Source of the DNA: Sorex araneus
Lineage: Eukaryota; Chordata; Mammalia; Eulipotyphla; Soricidae
Length of the DNA: 64,000 nucleotides
Assembly: GCF_027595985.1 (NCBI RefSeq)
Contig: NC_073307.1
Span: 37,824,234-37,888,233 of the forward strand
Direction: 5' to 3'
The translations under genes and the position numbers were made by a program. This document shows positions 36,066-47,354 of this stretch, piece by piece; within the stretch, counting starts at the first letter, position 1, and every line of letters begins with the position of its first letter. The notes under the pieces are model-generated. The model ran no database searches. It had not been told where the DNA came from and saw nothing but the letters and a program-made list of their open reading frames with translations.

Positions 36066-36640
36066 GTGGGGATGTGGTAAGACAAGACTCTCAATCATTG
36101 ATGGTGGAAAGGTCATCTGGTTAAACTGTGAAAAACAGTATGGAGATTTCTAAATAAAAATTAAAGTAGAGCTCACATATGAGCAACTCTGTTCCTAGTC
36201 ATCTATCCAAGGCACACATAAAATTAACTTGAAAAGATATTTTCATGCCGTTATCCACTGAAGCACTATTGGAAACAATGCAAATGTCCAAGAGATGAAT
36301 AAATAAAGCAATTGTGGGATAGGTACACAATAGGATACTATGCAACTGTAAGTAAAGATGAAACGGAAACATTCTGAAAAATTGAAGAATGTCATGCTGA
36401 GTGAAGTAAGTCAGGATTATAAGGACAAATAAGTGAATTATCTCATTTATATGTGGAATATAAACATAGTAAGGCAATAAACAATAACAAATGACAACAG
36501 TGAGTTTGTCAATGGAACTGAGTCTACAAATGGTGTGGGAATGGAAAGAAATGTAGAGATAGTAGTGGTGGGTGGAGATACTCTATTGAGGGTACTCTGT
36601 GGAGGGTACTCTGCTTGAAGGTAGGTGCAGCGACATTTGT
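36066..36640 (+). mobile_element. Old L1 ORF2 end and 3' region
   Basis: Decayed sequence with AAACAGTATGGAGATTTC, CACTATTGGAAACAATGC, GAATAAATAAAGCAATTGTG, TGCTGAGTGAAGTAAGTCAG. It belongs to an older L1 group than the copies at 13 and 39 kb. Confidence 0.75.
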
Positions 36641-36652
36641 GAAGGGGTTTAG

Positions 36653-36806
36653 ACCACACCCCACTGAGCTCAGGGCTTACTCCTGACTCTTTGCTCAGGG
36701 ATCACTCTTAGCAAAGTTCTGTGGAGTGTATGTGATACCAGGGATAGAAGCATGGTCAGTTGCAGGCTAAGCAAATGTCTCAGCCACTATACTATCTCTT
36801 TAGCCC
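36653..36806 (-). mobile_element. SOR-type SINE (older)
   Basis: GAGCTCAGGGCTTACTCCTG body and tRNA head end CTATCTCTTTAGCCC on the minus strand. Confidence 0.82.
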
Positions 36807-37664
36807 AGTAGTGATATTTTATTCATAAAACATTAGGAAGTATGGTGGCTTAATAAAGATAATAAAAATAAAGAATTTTTTAGAATCATACAAGGCTATG
36901 GACAGTTTTTATACCCCTCCCATCATTTGTTAATGAAGATGTGCTATGCTTGACAGTATATTGAGAGTGAATTGATTTAATGCTTAAAGAGTAATTTTAT
37001 AGAAATCAAATTAAATAAAGTTTTGTTACCCTGTTAAATATTTTATTCTGTTCAATAAACATGAATTTTTATTTTGAATGAAAATTCTTAGATTCATTAT
37101 TTCCGTGTTAAATAGTTTAACATGTAAATTTTAAAATTTGGTGCTTTTATATCTAAGTTCCCTTAGATTACAAGCTGTTTGATTATTCTTTACAGTAGAT
37201 GTGAGTCTAAATATACAATTTGTGTGTATTCTTATGTGAACTTGCATGACCATTTATGAATAAATTCCAAATTGGGAATAATATATTCTACTTATATAAT
37301 GAATGTAGGTTGGGGAGTAAAATTACTCTAGCATATTTAAAATTGCCTAACTACAAGTTTTCTCAGCATGTACTTTAGGTGATTGCTGGAAATATTTTAA
37401 AATGGCACTCTTAAAAGTGATGAATTGCTTCAACCAATGCTGTTCTGAAAGTCGTTAGAAAACTATTGAGCTATGAGGTATGAATTTTTACAGATATGCA
37501 TAATCATTACTATCTTTTGCCACATCCAACAGCTTTAATTAGAGAAAAGAGTTGGGTCAAATTCTCTGAAAATATTTTGTTCTCTAACCATGCTATACTC
37601 TGAAATACCAACATTTCACAGGGTTGTCCTGACCACTCCTTATTTAAAAAATAAGTAATAGTAC
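36807..37664. other. Unique AT-rich intergenic sequence
   Basis: No gene or repeat recognised. Confidence 0.4.
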
Positions 37665-37817
37665 AGAGCTGGAGTGACAATAACTGTGCTTGCCTTGCAA
37701 GCGTCTGACCCGTGCAACCTACTCTGACACTCCATATGGTCCCCTGAACTTGCTACGAGGCTAAAGACAAGAGCAAACCTTGAGCACTGTCGGGTGCGGA
37801 CTGAAAGCAAAATAAAA
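37665..37817 (+). mobile_element. SOR-type SINE
   Basis: GAGCTGGAGTGACAATAACTG head, CTCCATATGGTCCCCTGAAC body, A-rich end CAAAATAAAA. Confidence 0.8.
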
Positions 37818-37837
37818 TGAAGCATAAATGAATAAAT

Positions 37838-38075
37838 AGTACAGTAGGTAGGACATCTGCCTTGCACATGACTGATATGGGTTTATATATATCGTATATA
37901 TTTGTATATTTACATAAACATAGATATATACATATGCCAGGAATATAGTTATGTGTATATATGTATATGTATGTATAGATTTTTCCCTGACTATTGCAGG
38001 GAGTGACGTCTGAATGAAGAACCAGGAGTGACCCAGAGCACTGCCAGATATAGCTCCAAAATAAGAAAAAACCAA
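37838..38075 (+). mobile_element. SOR-type SINE split by an AT microsatellite
   Basis: Head ATAGTACAGTAGGTAGGACATC, box B-like ATATGGGTTTATAT, then about 100 bp of (TATATG)-type repeat (37884-37980) where the body should begin, then the body end AACCAGGAGTGACCCAGAGC and an A-rich tail. Confidence 0.75.
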
Positions 38076-38172
38076 AATCCCCAAAGAAAAAGAAAATAAG
38101 TGATAATAAGTGATAGGCATCTACTGTGATTCTGGATATTTTACACTATTTTTTTCTTTTTCCTTTTTTCTA

Positions 38173-38344
38173 TTTTTTTTTTGCTTTTTCAGTCACACTT
38201 GGCGATAAACAGGCATTACTCCTGGCTTTGCACTGAGGAATTTCTCCTAGCAGTGTTCAGGGGACCATATGGGATGCTGGAATCGAACCCGGGTTGGCCG
38301 TGTGCAGGCAAAAGCCCTATCCATTATACTATTGCTCCAGCCCC
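38173..38344 (-). mobile_element. SOR-type SINE (A-tailed class)
   Basis: Antisense: T-run, GCTTTTTCAGTCACACTTGG, box B (reverse) GGAATCGAACC, end CCAGCCCC. Confidence 0.92.
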
Positions 38345-38367
38345 ATCACCTTTTTTCTCTATCTCTC

Positions 38368-38536
38368 TTTTTTTTTCTTTTTGGGTCACACCCACCGATG
38401 CACAGGGGTTACTCCTGGCTCTGCACACAGGAATTATCCCTGGCAGTACTCAGGGATATGGGATGCTGGGAACCGAACCCAGGTCGGCTGTGTGCAAGGC
38501 AAACACCCTACCTACTGCGCTATCGCTCCAGCCCCC
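38368..38536 (-). mobile_element. SOR-type SINE (A-tailed class)
   Basis: Second antisense copy, 25 bp after the previous one in the same orientation; closer to consensus, with box B (reverse) GGAACCGAACC. Confidence 0.93.
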
Positions 38537-38671
38537 CTTTTTTTTTTAATATTAACTTTTTATTGTGTAAAATTTGGATTTTTTCATTAAGATTGTCAAA
38601 AAAGGATTTGTTATTTTTAAGTTTATTCCTTTGCCTCAGGAACTACGTGAAGTCTACATTTTCCAGCTGAA

Positions 38672-39894
38672 TGTTTTTTTTTTTTAATTTATTTATTTTT
38701 AATTAGAGAATCACCGTGAGGGTACAGTTACAGATTTATACACTTTTGTGCTTATACTTCCCTCATACAAAGTTTGGGAACCCATCCCTTCACCAGTGCC
38801 CATTCTCCACCACCCGTAAACCCAGTGTCCCTCCCACCCTCCCCAATCCCATCTCCCCCCCCACCCCACCCTGCCACTGTGGCAGGGCATTCCCTTCTGT
38901 TCTCTCTCTCTAATTAGCTGTTGTGGTTTGCAATAAAGGTGTTGAGTGGCCGCTGTGCTCAGTCTCTAGCCCTCATTCAGCCCGCAACTCCCTTCCCCCA
39001 CATGGCCTTCGACTACAATGTAGTTGGTGATCGCTTCTCTGAGTTGACCTTTCCCCGGAACGTGAGGCCAGCCTCGAAGCCATGGAGTCAACCTCCTGGT
39101 ACTTATTTCTACAGTTCTTGGGTGTTAGTCTCCCACTCTGTTATTCTATATACCATAGATGAGTGCAATCTTTCTATGTCTGTCTCTCTCTTTCTGACTC
39201 ATTTCACTCAGCATGAAACTTTTCATGCCTATCCACTTAACTACAAAATTCTTGACCTCCTTTTTTCTAACAGCTGCATAGTATTCCATTGTATAGATGT
39301 ACCAAAGTTTCCTCAACCAGTCATCCGTTCTGGGGCATTCGGGTTTTTTCCAGATTCTGGCTATTGTAAACAGTGCTGCGATGAACATACATGTGCAGAT
39401 GTTGTTTCGATTGTACTTTTTTGCCTCTCTGGGATATATTCCCAGCAGTGGTATTGCTGGGTCAAATGGGAATTCAATATCTAATTTTTTGAGAGTCGTC
39501 CAAATTGTTTTCCAGAAGGGCTGAACCAGTCGGCATTCCCACCAGCAGTGAAGAAGGGTCCCTTTCTCCCCACATCCTCTCCAACAGCGGTTGCTTTTGT
39601 TCTTTTGGATGTGTGCTAGTCTCTGTGGTGTGAGGTGGTATCTCATGGTTGTTTTGATCTGCATCTCTCTGATGATTAGTGATGTAGAGCACTTTTTCAT
39701 GTGCCTTTTGGCCATTTGTATTTCTTCCTTGGTAAAGTTTCTGTTCATTTCTTTGCCCCATTTTTTGATGGGGTTGGATGTTTTCTTCTTGTAGAGCTCA
39801 ACCAGTGCTTTATATACCATTGATATCAACCCCTTATCTGATGGGTATTGTGTAAATATCCTTTCCCATCCAGCCCCTTTTTCTATCTCAATAG
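38672..39894 (-). mobile_element. Young 5'-truncated L1
   Basis: Poly(A) at 38674-38685 on the minus strand, 3'UTR, and ORF2 C-terminal region. By eye about ten differences over about 970 bp separate it from the L1 at 12739-13742. The 5' truncation point abuts the 3' end of the RTE LINE. No target duplication was found. Confidence 0.93.
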
Positions 39895-39898
39895 TCAC
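39146..39898 (-). pseudogene. L1 ORF2 C-terminal region, open for 250 codons
   Basis: Uninterrupted frame containing [70 protein letters not shown] and [11 protein letters not shown], in the order known for L1 ORF2p. The endonuclease and reverse transcriptase catalytic parts are missing. The first few codons run over the L1/RTE junction. Confidence 0.93.
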
Positions 39899-42870
39899 TT
39901 GTCATCCTGTTGATCTTTGATTTGCTCGAGCGGGCACCAGTAACGTCTCCATTCATCCCTGTTGCATGCTACTGTAGCCCAATTGTATCTGCTTACTCCA
40001 GGAACACAAAGAGCCTCAAACTGTTCATTCAGGGTTTTGATGAAGAAATCTGACCATCTCATAGGTGGGCAGCCACACGGTCTTTTGACATCCCGTGGAA
40101 TCCAGTCGGTAATAGATCTAGTCCAGTGGTCATCTCTAAATAGCATTATGTATCTGGCCCATCTGATTTTCGACGCCTTGGCAAATGAGACAGCGTCCCT
40201 GATTTTTTTTTTTCAGTTTGTAAAAATTTTATTAAATCGCTGTGAGATAGTTACAAGCTTTCAAGTTTGTGTTACAATAACACAATGATCAAACACCCAT
40301 CCCTCCACCAGTGCACATTCCTCACCACCAATATCCCTGGTAACCCCCCACCCCTTTCCCACCCTCCGGCCCTTGTGAAGGCTCCGTTCCTGATTTTTGA
40401 TCGTCTGATGGAGGTCGGAACTCAGATTCATTTTCTCGCTTGAGTAAAATGTGATATTCCAAGCATAGCTCTTTCGATTCCTCTTTGGGATACCCGAATA
40501 GTGTTCTTGTCCTGTTGTGTCTGAGGCGTATGTTAGTGCAGGAAGAAGAGTGGAGTCGAAAAGATGTGCTTAGAGCCAGAGGTTCTTTGTCCTTTTAACC
40601 ACTTAGTCTATGCTCCTGAAGGCATTCCATGTGCTCTCTTCCTCCTGCGCAGATCTCCAAGTCCTCCAAGTCATTCCTCATGTTGAGTTCTCGACCCAGG
40701 TACACATAGCTGCTGCATTCGAAGATGGTCATTCTATTGAGAGCAAATAGAACATCAGGGACAAGTCTGTTTTTCATGAACATTGTCTCGGTGAGATTCA
40801 GCTGCAGTCCGACCTTTTCACACTCGTGGTCGAAGTCGGTCAGCATTTGTGCCACTTTGCTAATATTTGGTGTTATTAGATCCATGTCATCAGTGAAGTA
40901 GAGGTGGTGCAGTTTACCATCTATCTTCATGGCTATTCCTTCCCATTCCAGTCATCGCATGACATTCTTGAGGGTGGCACTGAAGAGTTTTCGTGAAATG
41001 ATATCATCCTGCCTAACCCCTCTCTTTATGTCAGTGGTCACTTCCTTGTAGAATGGTGAGATCCTGGTGGTGAATCTGTAATGCAGATTGTGGAAAATGT
41101 TGATGTACTGAGTTTGAACAGCCTGTCTGACTAGGGCTTCCATGGCCGCTTCAGTCTCAACAGAATCAAAGGCCTTCTTTAAGTCAATGAACATTAGATA
41201 GAGCAGCATCTTGTGACACTTCAGTGAGCTTGGTCACTGTGTGGATATGGCCGATCATGCTGAATCCTTTTTGAAATCCAGCTTGCTCGAATGGTTGTCC
41301 TTTGTCTAGTGTTCTGCCTATTCTATTCAGGATGACTTGAATGAACAACATGTAGATGACGGACAACAGGCAGATTGGACGATAGTTGCCGATGTCATGG
41401 ATGTCTCCCTTCTTGTACAACAGAACCGTCCTGCTGGTTTTCCATTGGGATGGAACCTTGCATTCGGACAGGTAGCATGTGAAGAGCCGAGCCAGTGTAT
41501 CGACGAGTACTGGTGGCAGATTCTTCAGGTCTGACATAGTCTGGACCAGGTGCTGTACGCATCTTTACTGACAAAATGGCATGTTGGATTTCGGAAGGGA
41601 GGACGTTGGGAATGACATATCTATCCTGCAGAATTTGGTATCTGGGCAGGTGGACGTGGCTGTCAAAGAGATCCAAGTAGAAGTCGTGAATAATCGTCTT
41701 CATTGCCCTTCTGGAAGATGTGATAAATCCATCAGTATTCGAAGGGCAGTCATCTTGGTCTTGGAGTTGGCGAGGGACAGGCGAGCCTTGCAAATACTTT
41801 TTCCCAGCTTCTGCTGCATCAGACAACACTGCTGCTCTTCTCTCTTTGAGGTCTTCCTTTATCACTTCTCTGCAAAGCTTTACAAGCTTGGATGTTAGTT
41901 TTTGGTTGCCTGATGCTCGTACCAAACCACATTATCAAATGAGTTCGAGAGTTTCCGGACAGGTGTGTGTTTGTGGCTCTCCCATTCATGGCATTCCTCG
42001 CACAGTCATAGAGGTGCTGAACCAGTCGATTGTATTCCTCATTGATGTTGACAACGGCGACATCTTCCCATATTGCCACAAGCTCCCAATTGGTGGTCAT
42101 TCTGGGAGTTCTCTTCTTAAACTTAAACTTTGCAGTCCTTTCTCCCTGCTCTGTGAAGTAGAATTTTGCATGAAGGAGATGGTGGGCAGATCCCATTTGG
42201 AATTTTGGAACAAAAGTGACATCGGTCAGGCAAAACTATGGATTGAATGTGATGTGATCAGTTTTGTTGTGGAACTGTCCACCGGGAGACTCCCATGTCC
42301 AGTGTTTAGATTCGAAACTGTGAGTTACTATGGATGGTCTTGTTCTACAGGATGATCTCAGACAGTCTTTCACCCTGTTCATTCCATTCTAGGCCATGGG
42401 TCCTAATGTGGGGTTCTTCGAGCAACCTTCTCGGTCCTATTTTGGCATTGAAATCACTGACAATGATCTTGTAGAAGGTGTGGTCTTCTTTATAGAACTT
42501 CTCCAGCTCCGTGTAGAACTTCTAAATTTCTTCTTCATTATAATTGTATGTTGATGGGTAGACGATGAAGATAGAAACTGCCAGCAATGAGCCACATATA
42601 TTCAAGCGCAGTCATCCAATTCTCATTTTTAGGCATTTGAATGAAATCAATGCTCATGGCCAAGTTCGTGCTGAGAAGGACACCAACTCTGTTGTCGCAT
42701 GTTCCGAGGAACAGCTCTTCTCCGGTGTCAAAAATGGCATGATGTGATTGTTGCCTTCTCGTTTCGGTCAGACCAATGATGTCATACTTGATCTTCTGTG
42801 TTTGCACCATCAGGTCCTAGATGGATGCCTCTGATGCCAGCATATGTGCATTGAAAATACAGACAGTCAT
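39895..42870 (-). pseudogene. RTE endonuclease / reverse transcriptase ORF, frameshifted
   Basis: From the ATG at 42868-42870 (MTVCIFNAHMLASEASI, then a stop), fragments follow collinearly: endonuclease start KYDIIGLTETRR (about 42785), a SDFNAK motif (near 42455, GDFNAK-type with Gly to Ser), linker (41820-42196), RT fingers LYKKGDIHDIGNYRPICLLS (about 41410), LMFIDLKKAFDSVETE (about 41180), GVRQDDIIS, catalytic YFTDDMDL (about 40900, FADD-type), LQLNLTETMFM, AHLFDSTLLPALTYAS (about 40530), and the C-terminus WTRSITDWIPRDVKR to DEWRRYWCPLEQI. Several frameshifts and stops make it inactive. Expected activity of the family: nick target DNA and reverse-transcribe the element RNA. Confidence 0.93.
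40207..40384 (-). mobile_element. L1 3'UTR insertion inside the RTE LINE
   Basis: T-rich start, AAATCGCTGTGAGATAGTTAC, CACCCATCCCTCCACCAGTG. Duplication of cgtYcctgattttt flanks it (40194-40206 and 40385-40397, one mismatch). It interrupts the RTE frame between the SKIR and DAVSFAKASKIRW segments. Confidence 0.9.
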
Positions 42871-43100
42871 TTTAGTCCTTCTTTGTTTTGGCAGTCTATT
42901 TCATCCCTGAGATTTTATCAGGCTCTCCTTGCTCATCCTTCTTAACGCTGCCATACTGGGGACTCTTTCAGTGTCAGGGGAATGAGGTCCATTGTTCTTA
43001 CTGTTTTTGGCATATCGAATGTGCCACAGGTAGCTTGCCAGGCTCTGCCTTGCAGGTGGGGTACTCTTGGTAACTTTCCGGGCTCTCTGAGAGGGATGGA

Positions 43101-43485
43101 GGCTTTTAGGATGACCTCTAACTGCCCTTATAAGTGTTCACACGGTTCACACCATATTTGAACCCCACTAACCAGCCACCGCCACACTCCAGGCCACTTT
43201 TCAGACACTCAGGCCGAACCTCACACATGAGTGAAGCCCCACAGAACCAGGTAAAGCAGAACTTTGTGACCTTGGGCTCCAGGCTCAAGGAGACCCAGAA
43301 ACAAGATCCTCTATCTGCCTCCTCCAATCTCCGGCATCCCAGGGATCAAACCCAGAGGATTCACCCTACCAGTGCCAGATAAATACCTTATCAGCCGACC
43401 TCCACTACCTCCACTACCCAGCCACTGCCATGCTCCAGATCACTTTCTGGACCACGCAGTTGCTTTGTGGCCATAAGACACTTAG
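43101..43485. repeat. Repeat-like flank 5' of the RTE LINE, with internal duplication
   Basis: A GC-richer stretch. A segment of about 48 bp at 43168-43216 is imperfectly repeated at 43411-43458. Around 43330-43400 there is a possible antisense tRNA-like head (box B GGGTTTGATCC on the minus strand). The minus strand also resembles, over about 60 bp, the plus-strand sequence of the long RTE-derived element heads (CATGTGTGAGGTT near 43223 versus 29546). Confidence 0.45.
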
Positions 43486-44288
43486 TACCCTATCTCAATA
43501 GAGACAACCAAAACTGGATTCAACATCCATCTAATGAAATGTCCATTAAAAATTTTGAAGGTACAAAAGTGGTGACACCTTCTTCTTTTTTAAACTTAAT
43601 AATAAGTAATGATTAAGTAAAGTTATATAAGTGATTTTGAATAAGACTTGAATACATTTTTAACTTTGGTAAATAATAATGGTGTGGAATGGATGTTATT
43701 GATTGATTTTTTTCTTTTTACATTTTTTTTGGTCCAAAAATACTGGTGCAGTGCTTAGTCTGGAATGAATCAGTTTTTCCAAGTTTTTAAAATTTTTGTC
43801 TGCTTCTATATACCCATTCAACTCTTTTTGCTGTACCAGAAAAATATTCTTGTCAGTGTCAAACTGAAATGAATCTTCATCAAATTTGATTTGTGGTTTA
43901 AATGAGTTTACTGAGACTTTACTGGAAGATGTCACATCTCATTTCCAAACAATATAGTGACATTTAGTAAATATTTGATAGCTAATTGTTTTTAAAGGTG
44001 ATTATAAATTAAGAGTTCAAACTGGTTTCTTACAATGTCAAATATGTCCCAATTTGGAAGATATAACTTACTCTATGTGGAAGAAAACATTATAGTTGAG
44101 TGTATTTATTAGAGTCCATGAGGTATAAATAATTGAATAAGCCATGTATTTTACTGATAAAACTATTTGAATTAATTACCATAAGTAAGAAATGGCTCAG
44201 ATTAAGCTGACTTTTACTCTGAGTGAGTGTCACCACAGTGTGAGATAGATCTTCATTCTTAGGCTCATACCAAAGCAATATCCTTCCC
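43486..44288. other. Unique AT-rich intergenic sequence
   Basis: A 79-codon minus frame at 43696-43935 has protein-like composition but no recognised family, so no gene is called. Confidence 0.35.
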
Positions 44289-44421
44289 AGGGGACAAGAG
44301 ATAGTACAATGGGTAGGTTTCTTGCTCCAAGCCCATCAGAAGTGATCCCAGAACACAGAGCCAAGCCAGGAGGCAGCCCTGAGCACAGCTGCTGTGACAA
44401 CAAAACTAAACAAAACAAACA
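44289..44421 (+). mobile_element. SOR-like SINE (old)
   Basis: GGGGACAAGAGATAGTACAATG head, CAGAGCCAAGCCAGGAGG body and A/C-rich tail ACAAAACTAAACAAAAC. Confidence 0.7.
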
Positions 44422-45583
44422 CAAAGAAAGAAATGTCCTCTTAAATTTGAGTTGGATTTACTAATTTGTTATAGAATAGAACCTGGAAAAGAGAAAGGCT
44501 GTCACTTCCAAGATTAAATGAAAAGGAGTATGGAGTCCACGTTGGATGTTCTCTATAATTCTTTCTTGGATTGTTTTCTCAGAGTGGGAACAAGTTTCTA
44601 TGTGGCTAGGCAGAAGGACTCATGTGTGAACTTGAATGCAGGTGTTCTAAGGCCTGCCAATGGTGAGTTTCTGTGTGTTGGTAGTCATTCTGCCCAATCT
44701 AGCTTTGTGATAAGAGCATGGTCCCAAGAACCAGCTTGACATAATTTCACGAAAGACCTTATTTATTAATTCAGAGGCAATAAGCCTAAATTGTGCCTGG
44801 AATCATGAGCCACAGAAACTGGGATATAGTAAATGTTTTTCAGGGACTAAATATATTGTGTAATAATACACAATTTATCATATTTATTAATTCATTAAAT
44901 TATACATTAAATATTATTTAAATAATATGATCTATCTAAACCACCTGTCACCTATTTATATTGATTACTCTAAATTTTAAATTCTTTATTTAAGATGACA
45001 TAAATTGAATAATATATATAAATAGTATTTGAATTCTTTATGTTACACATTATTGGTGTTTTTAGGTAGCAATTAAATTTATAAATGAATTGGATAGTCT
45101 TATTTTGGTTGCATTTGATTCCAATATTTTAGCCATATTTATATTCATAACAATGAAGGTGAAAAATTCATAAATACAAGTTGCAAACTGATGAGGAAAA
45201 ATGCTTGTGTCAAAATATTATTTAATCTATCAGGTATTTGGATATCTCCCTGTGTAGAATTGAATTTTTATAGATAATTATAACTTGTACCTGGATACAG
45301 TATTTATATGCAGTATGTGACTTTTCCGATCTTTTACCATAACTGTGTCAGTGGACTCAGGCCTATAACCTCTAAGGATAAAGAAACAAAATAGAAATAT
45401 ATTTTCAAGGGTTTTTACTAAGGACACAGATTACAGATAAATGAGCACTTTACATGGGAACATGCTAACTTCTAACTAATTATAGAGGAAAGAAAACATT
45501 CTGATCAAAGTGCTGCATAATGACTAATTGATTATGGCTGTTTCCATAACTGATCTCAAGGTATCTTCTCAGAGAAAAATGCC
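44422..45583. other. Unique AT-rich intergenic sequence
   Basis: No gene or repeat recognised; very AT-rich at 44840-45070. Confidence 0.4.
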
Positions 45584-45855
45584 CTTTCTGGATCATTTCC
45601 TACATAATGATTAATAACCGTTTCATTTATCTAATAATGTATATATTAAATTAAAACCGCTTTCTGAATCATTTCCTACATAATGATTAATAACCGTTTT
45701 ATTTATCTAATAATGTATATATTAAATTGAAACCATTTTATTTATCTAAATAACCATTTTATCTATATCAATTATCAATTATATATTAAATTAATTTTAT
45801 TTAAATAAATAACCATTTTATTTTTCTAAAATGTATATATGAAATTGAAACATCT
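45584..45855. repeat. 76-bp tandem repeat, decaying
   Basis: Unit starting ctttctggatcatttcctac at 45584 recurs at 45660 almost identically; two to three shorter degenerate copies of its second half (attttatttatctaa...) continue to about 45855. Confidence 0.88.
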
Positions 45856-46068
45856 CTCAATAAAAAGAAGCTCAAGATAATGTGAGTGACACAGTGACAC
45901 ATGTGTTCACTTGAGTCAAGTTCTCCTCAGCTTCCAGAGAAAAACTCAGTCCTAGAGCATATTGATGACTTAAACAGCGACAAACACCTAGCAGCTTTTG
46001 CTATTTTCTCAGTTGTTTTGATGTCTTTGTGATTATATTTTCACTTCTAAAATATGAAGAAAATTCTT

Positions 46069-46426
46069 TTTTAAAAAAATTTTTATTGAATCACTGTGAG
46101 ATAGTTGCAAACTTTCATGTTTGGGTTACAATCACACAATGATCAAACATTCATCCCTACACCAGTGCACATTCCCCACCACCAATATCCCCAGTATATG
46201 CCCCCTTTCCCACCCTCCCTCTGCCTCCATGGCAGACAATATTTACCATACGCTCTCTACTTTTGGACATTTGGGCTTGTAACACAGACACTGAGAAGTC
46301 ATCATGTTTGGTCCATTATCTACTTTCGGCACACATCTCCCATCCCGACCGATTCCTCCAGCCATCATTTTCTTAGTGATCCCTGCTCTATTCCATCTGC
46401 CTTTTCCCCTCCGCTTATAACACAGG
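46069..46426 (-). mobile_element. L1 3'UTR fragment
   Basis: Antisense L1 3' end with 14-bp duplication (tgaagMaaattctt, one mismatch) at 46055-46068 and 46427-46440. Confidence 0.93.
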
Positions 46427-46440
46427 TGAAGCAAATTCTT

Positions 46441-47199
46441 AATTCCTTGAAATGAAAATCAGAATATAGTTTGAGGAACTTAGAAAAGCCTTCGCATACA
46501 AAAAACACAGTTCATTTTGGTGCAAGGACAAGATAAAACAGAAGTGATTGATTTTCTGGTTCAAGTCCACATTGAATTGTCAGTTGTAAGGATGTGCCTG
46601 GTATTAGTAGCCAGTATTCCAGTCACTGGCCCTGGTTATCTAAAACCAGGCTTGATATCTGCTTGGTAATCATAACAAAGTGTTCTTTCTTACAGCTTGA
46701 ACTTTGAGAACTCTGTCACTCTTTTTTCTTTCTTGTCTAATTTTGTGACTTCTGTGTTTTGGAGATCATTTTTAAACCTTCACCTCACTGCAATCATAGA
46801 CTATAGTTTGCAAAAAAGCACCCAAATGTCAGGCTTAATGAGAAAGAGAAAGAAAGGGAAATGCAGAGTGTGAACACTTTCCCTTATGGAAAATCATCTT
46901 CCTAACCAGGCTAATAAGGTTTCACCATGACGCTGCAGGATAATGGAAAAACAGGAATAAACACTTCATCTTTTCTCCTAGTGTACTAAGTTGCAGAAAG
47001 GTCAGAGGATGCTGTCTTGAAGACTAAGCCCAATGGGTGATTAATTTTCTTGATATAACAAGTAATACTATGAAATAGTCACGATAGTGTGTTTTTTGTT
47101 CTTGTGGAGCTATTAGTGCCTTTCTGCTCTATCATCTCAATGAAAGAAGTGGACAGAGAGCAGAGATAACTCAAGAAGTGGTAGTGCAAAAATTTGGCG
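46441..47199. other. Unique intergenic sequence
   Basis: No gene or repeat recognised. Confidence 0.4.
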
Positions 47200-47202
47200 T
47201 TT

Positions 47203-47354
47203 GGTATTTCAGCCATATCATCTGAAATCTGGCATTATTTGTCGTTTTTCTAAAACACAAATTTGAATTTTGATTTAGAATTTGCTATTTCAGCCACATT
47301 ATCTAAAATCTGGCATCATTTGCCATTTTTCTAAGACACATTTGAATTTTGTGC
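47203..47354. repeat. About 82-bp tandem duplication
   Basis: tatttcagccatatcatctg at about 47205 recurs as tatttcagccacattatcta at about 47286; the following 60 bp match with scattered substitutions. Unique DNA otherwise. Confidence 0.85.

Larger units (their letters stand above)
39895..43100 (-). mobile_element. Nearly full-length RTE-clade LINE (broken)
   Basis: About 3.0 kb of RTE sequence plus a 180-bp L1 insertion. It has a 5' region of about 230 bp (43100-42871) that matches the body of the RTE-tailed SINEs, a single broken ORF, and almost no 3'UTR: the stop at 39895-39897 directly follows the shared SINE tail. The protein remnants resemble nematode-type RTE proteins. It is flanked and interrupted by shrew L1 sequence, so it is a genomic insertion. 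Confidence 0.93.

Noticed and set aside
39895-43100. Nematode contamination as source of the RTE LINE
   Set aside because: The copy abuts and contains shrew L1 sequence (one with target duplication), and the same ends occur in many SINEs across the window.
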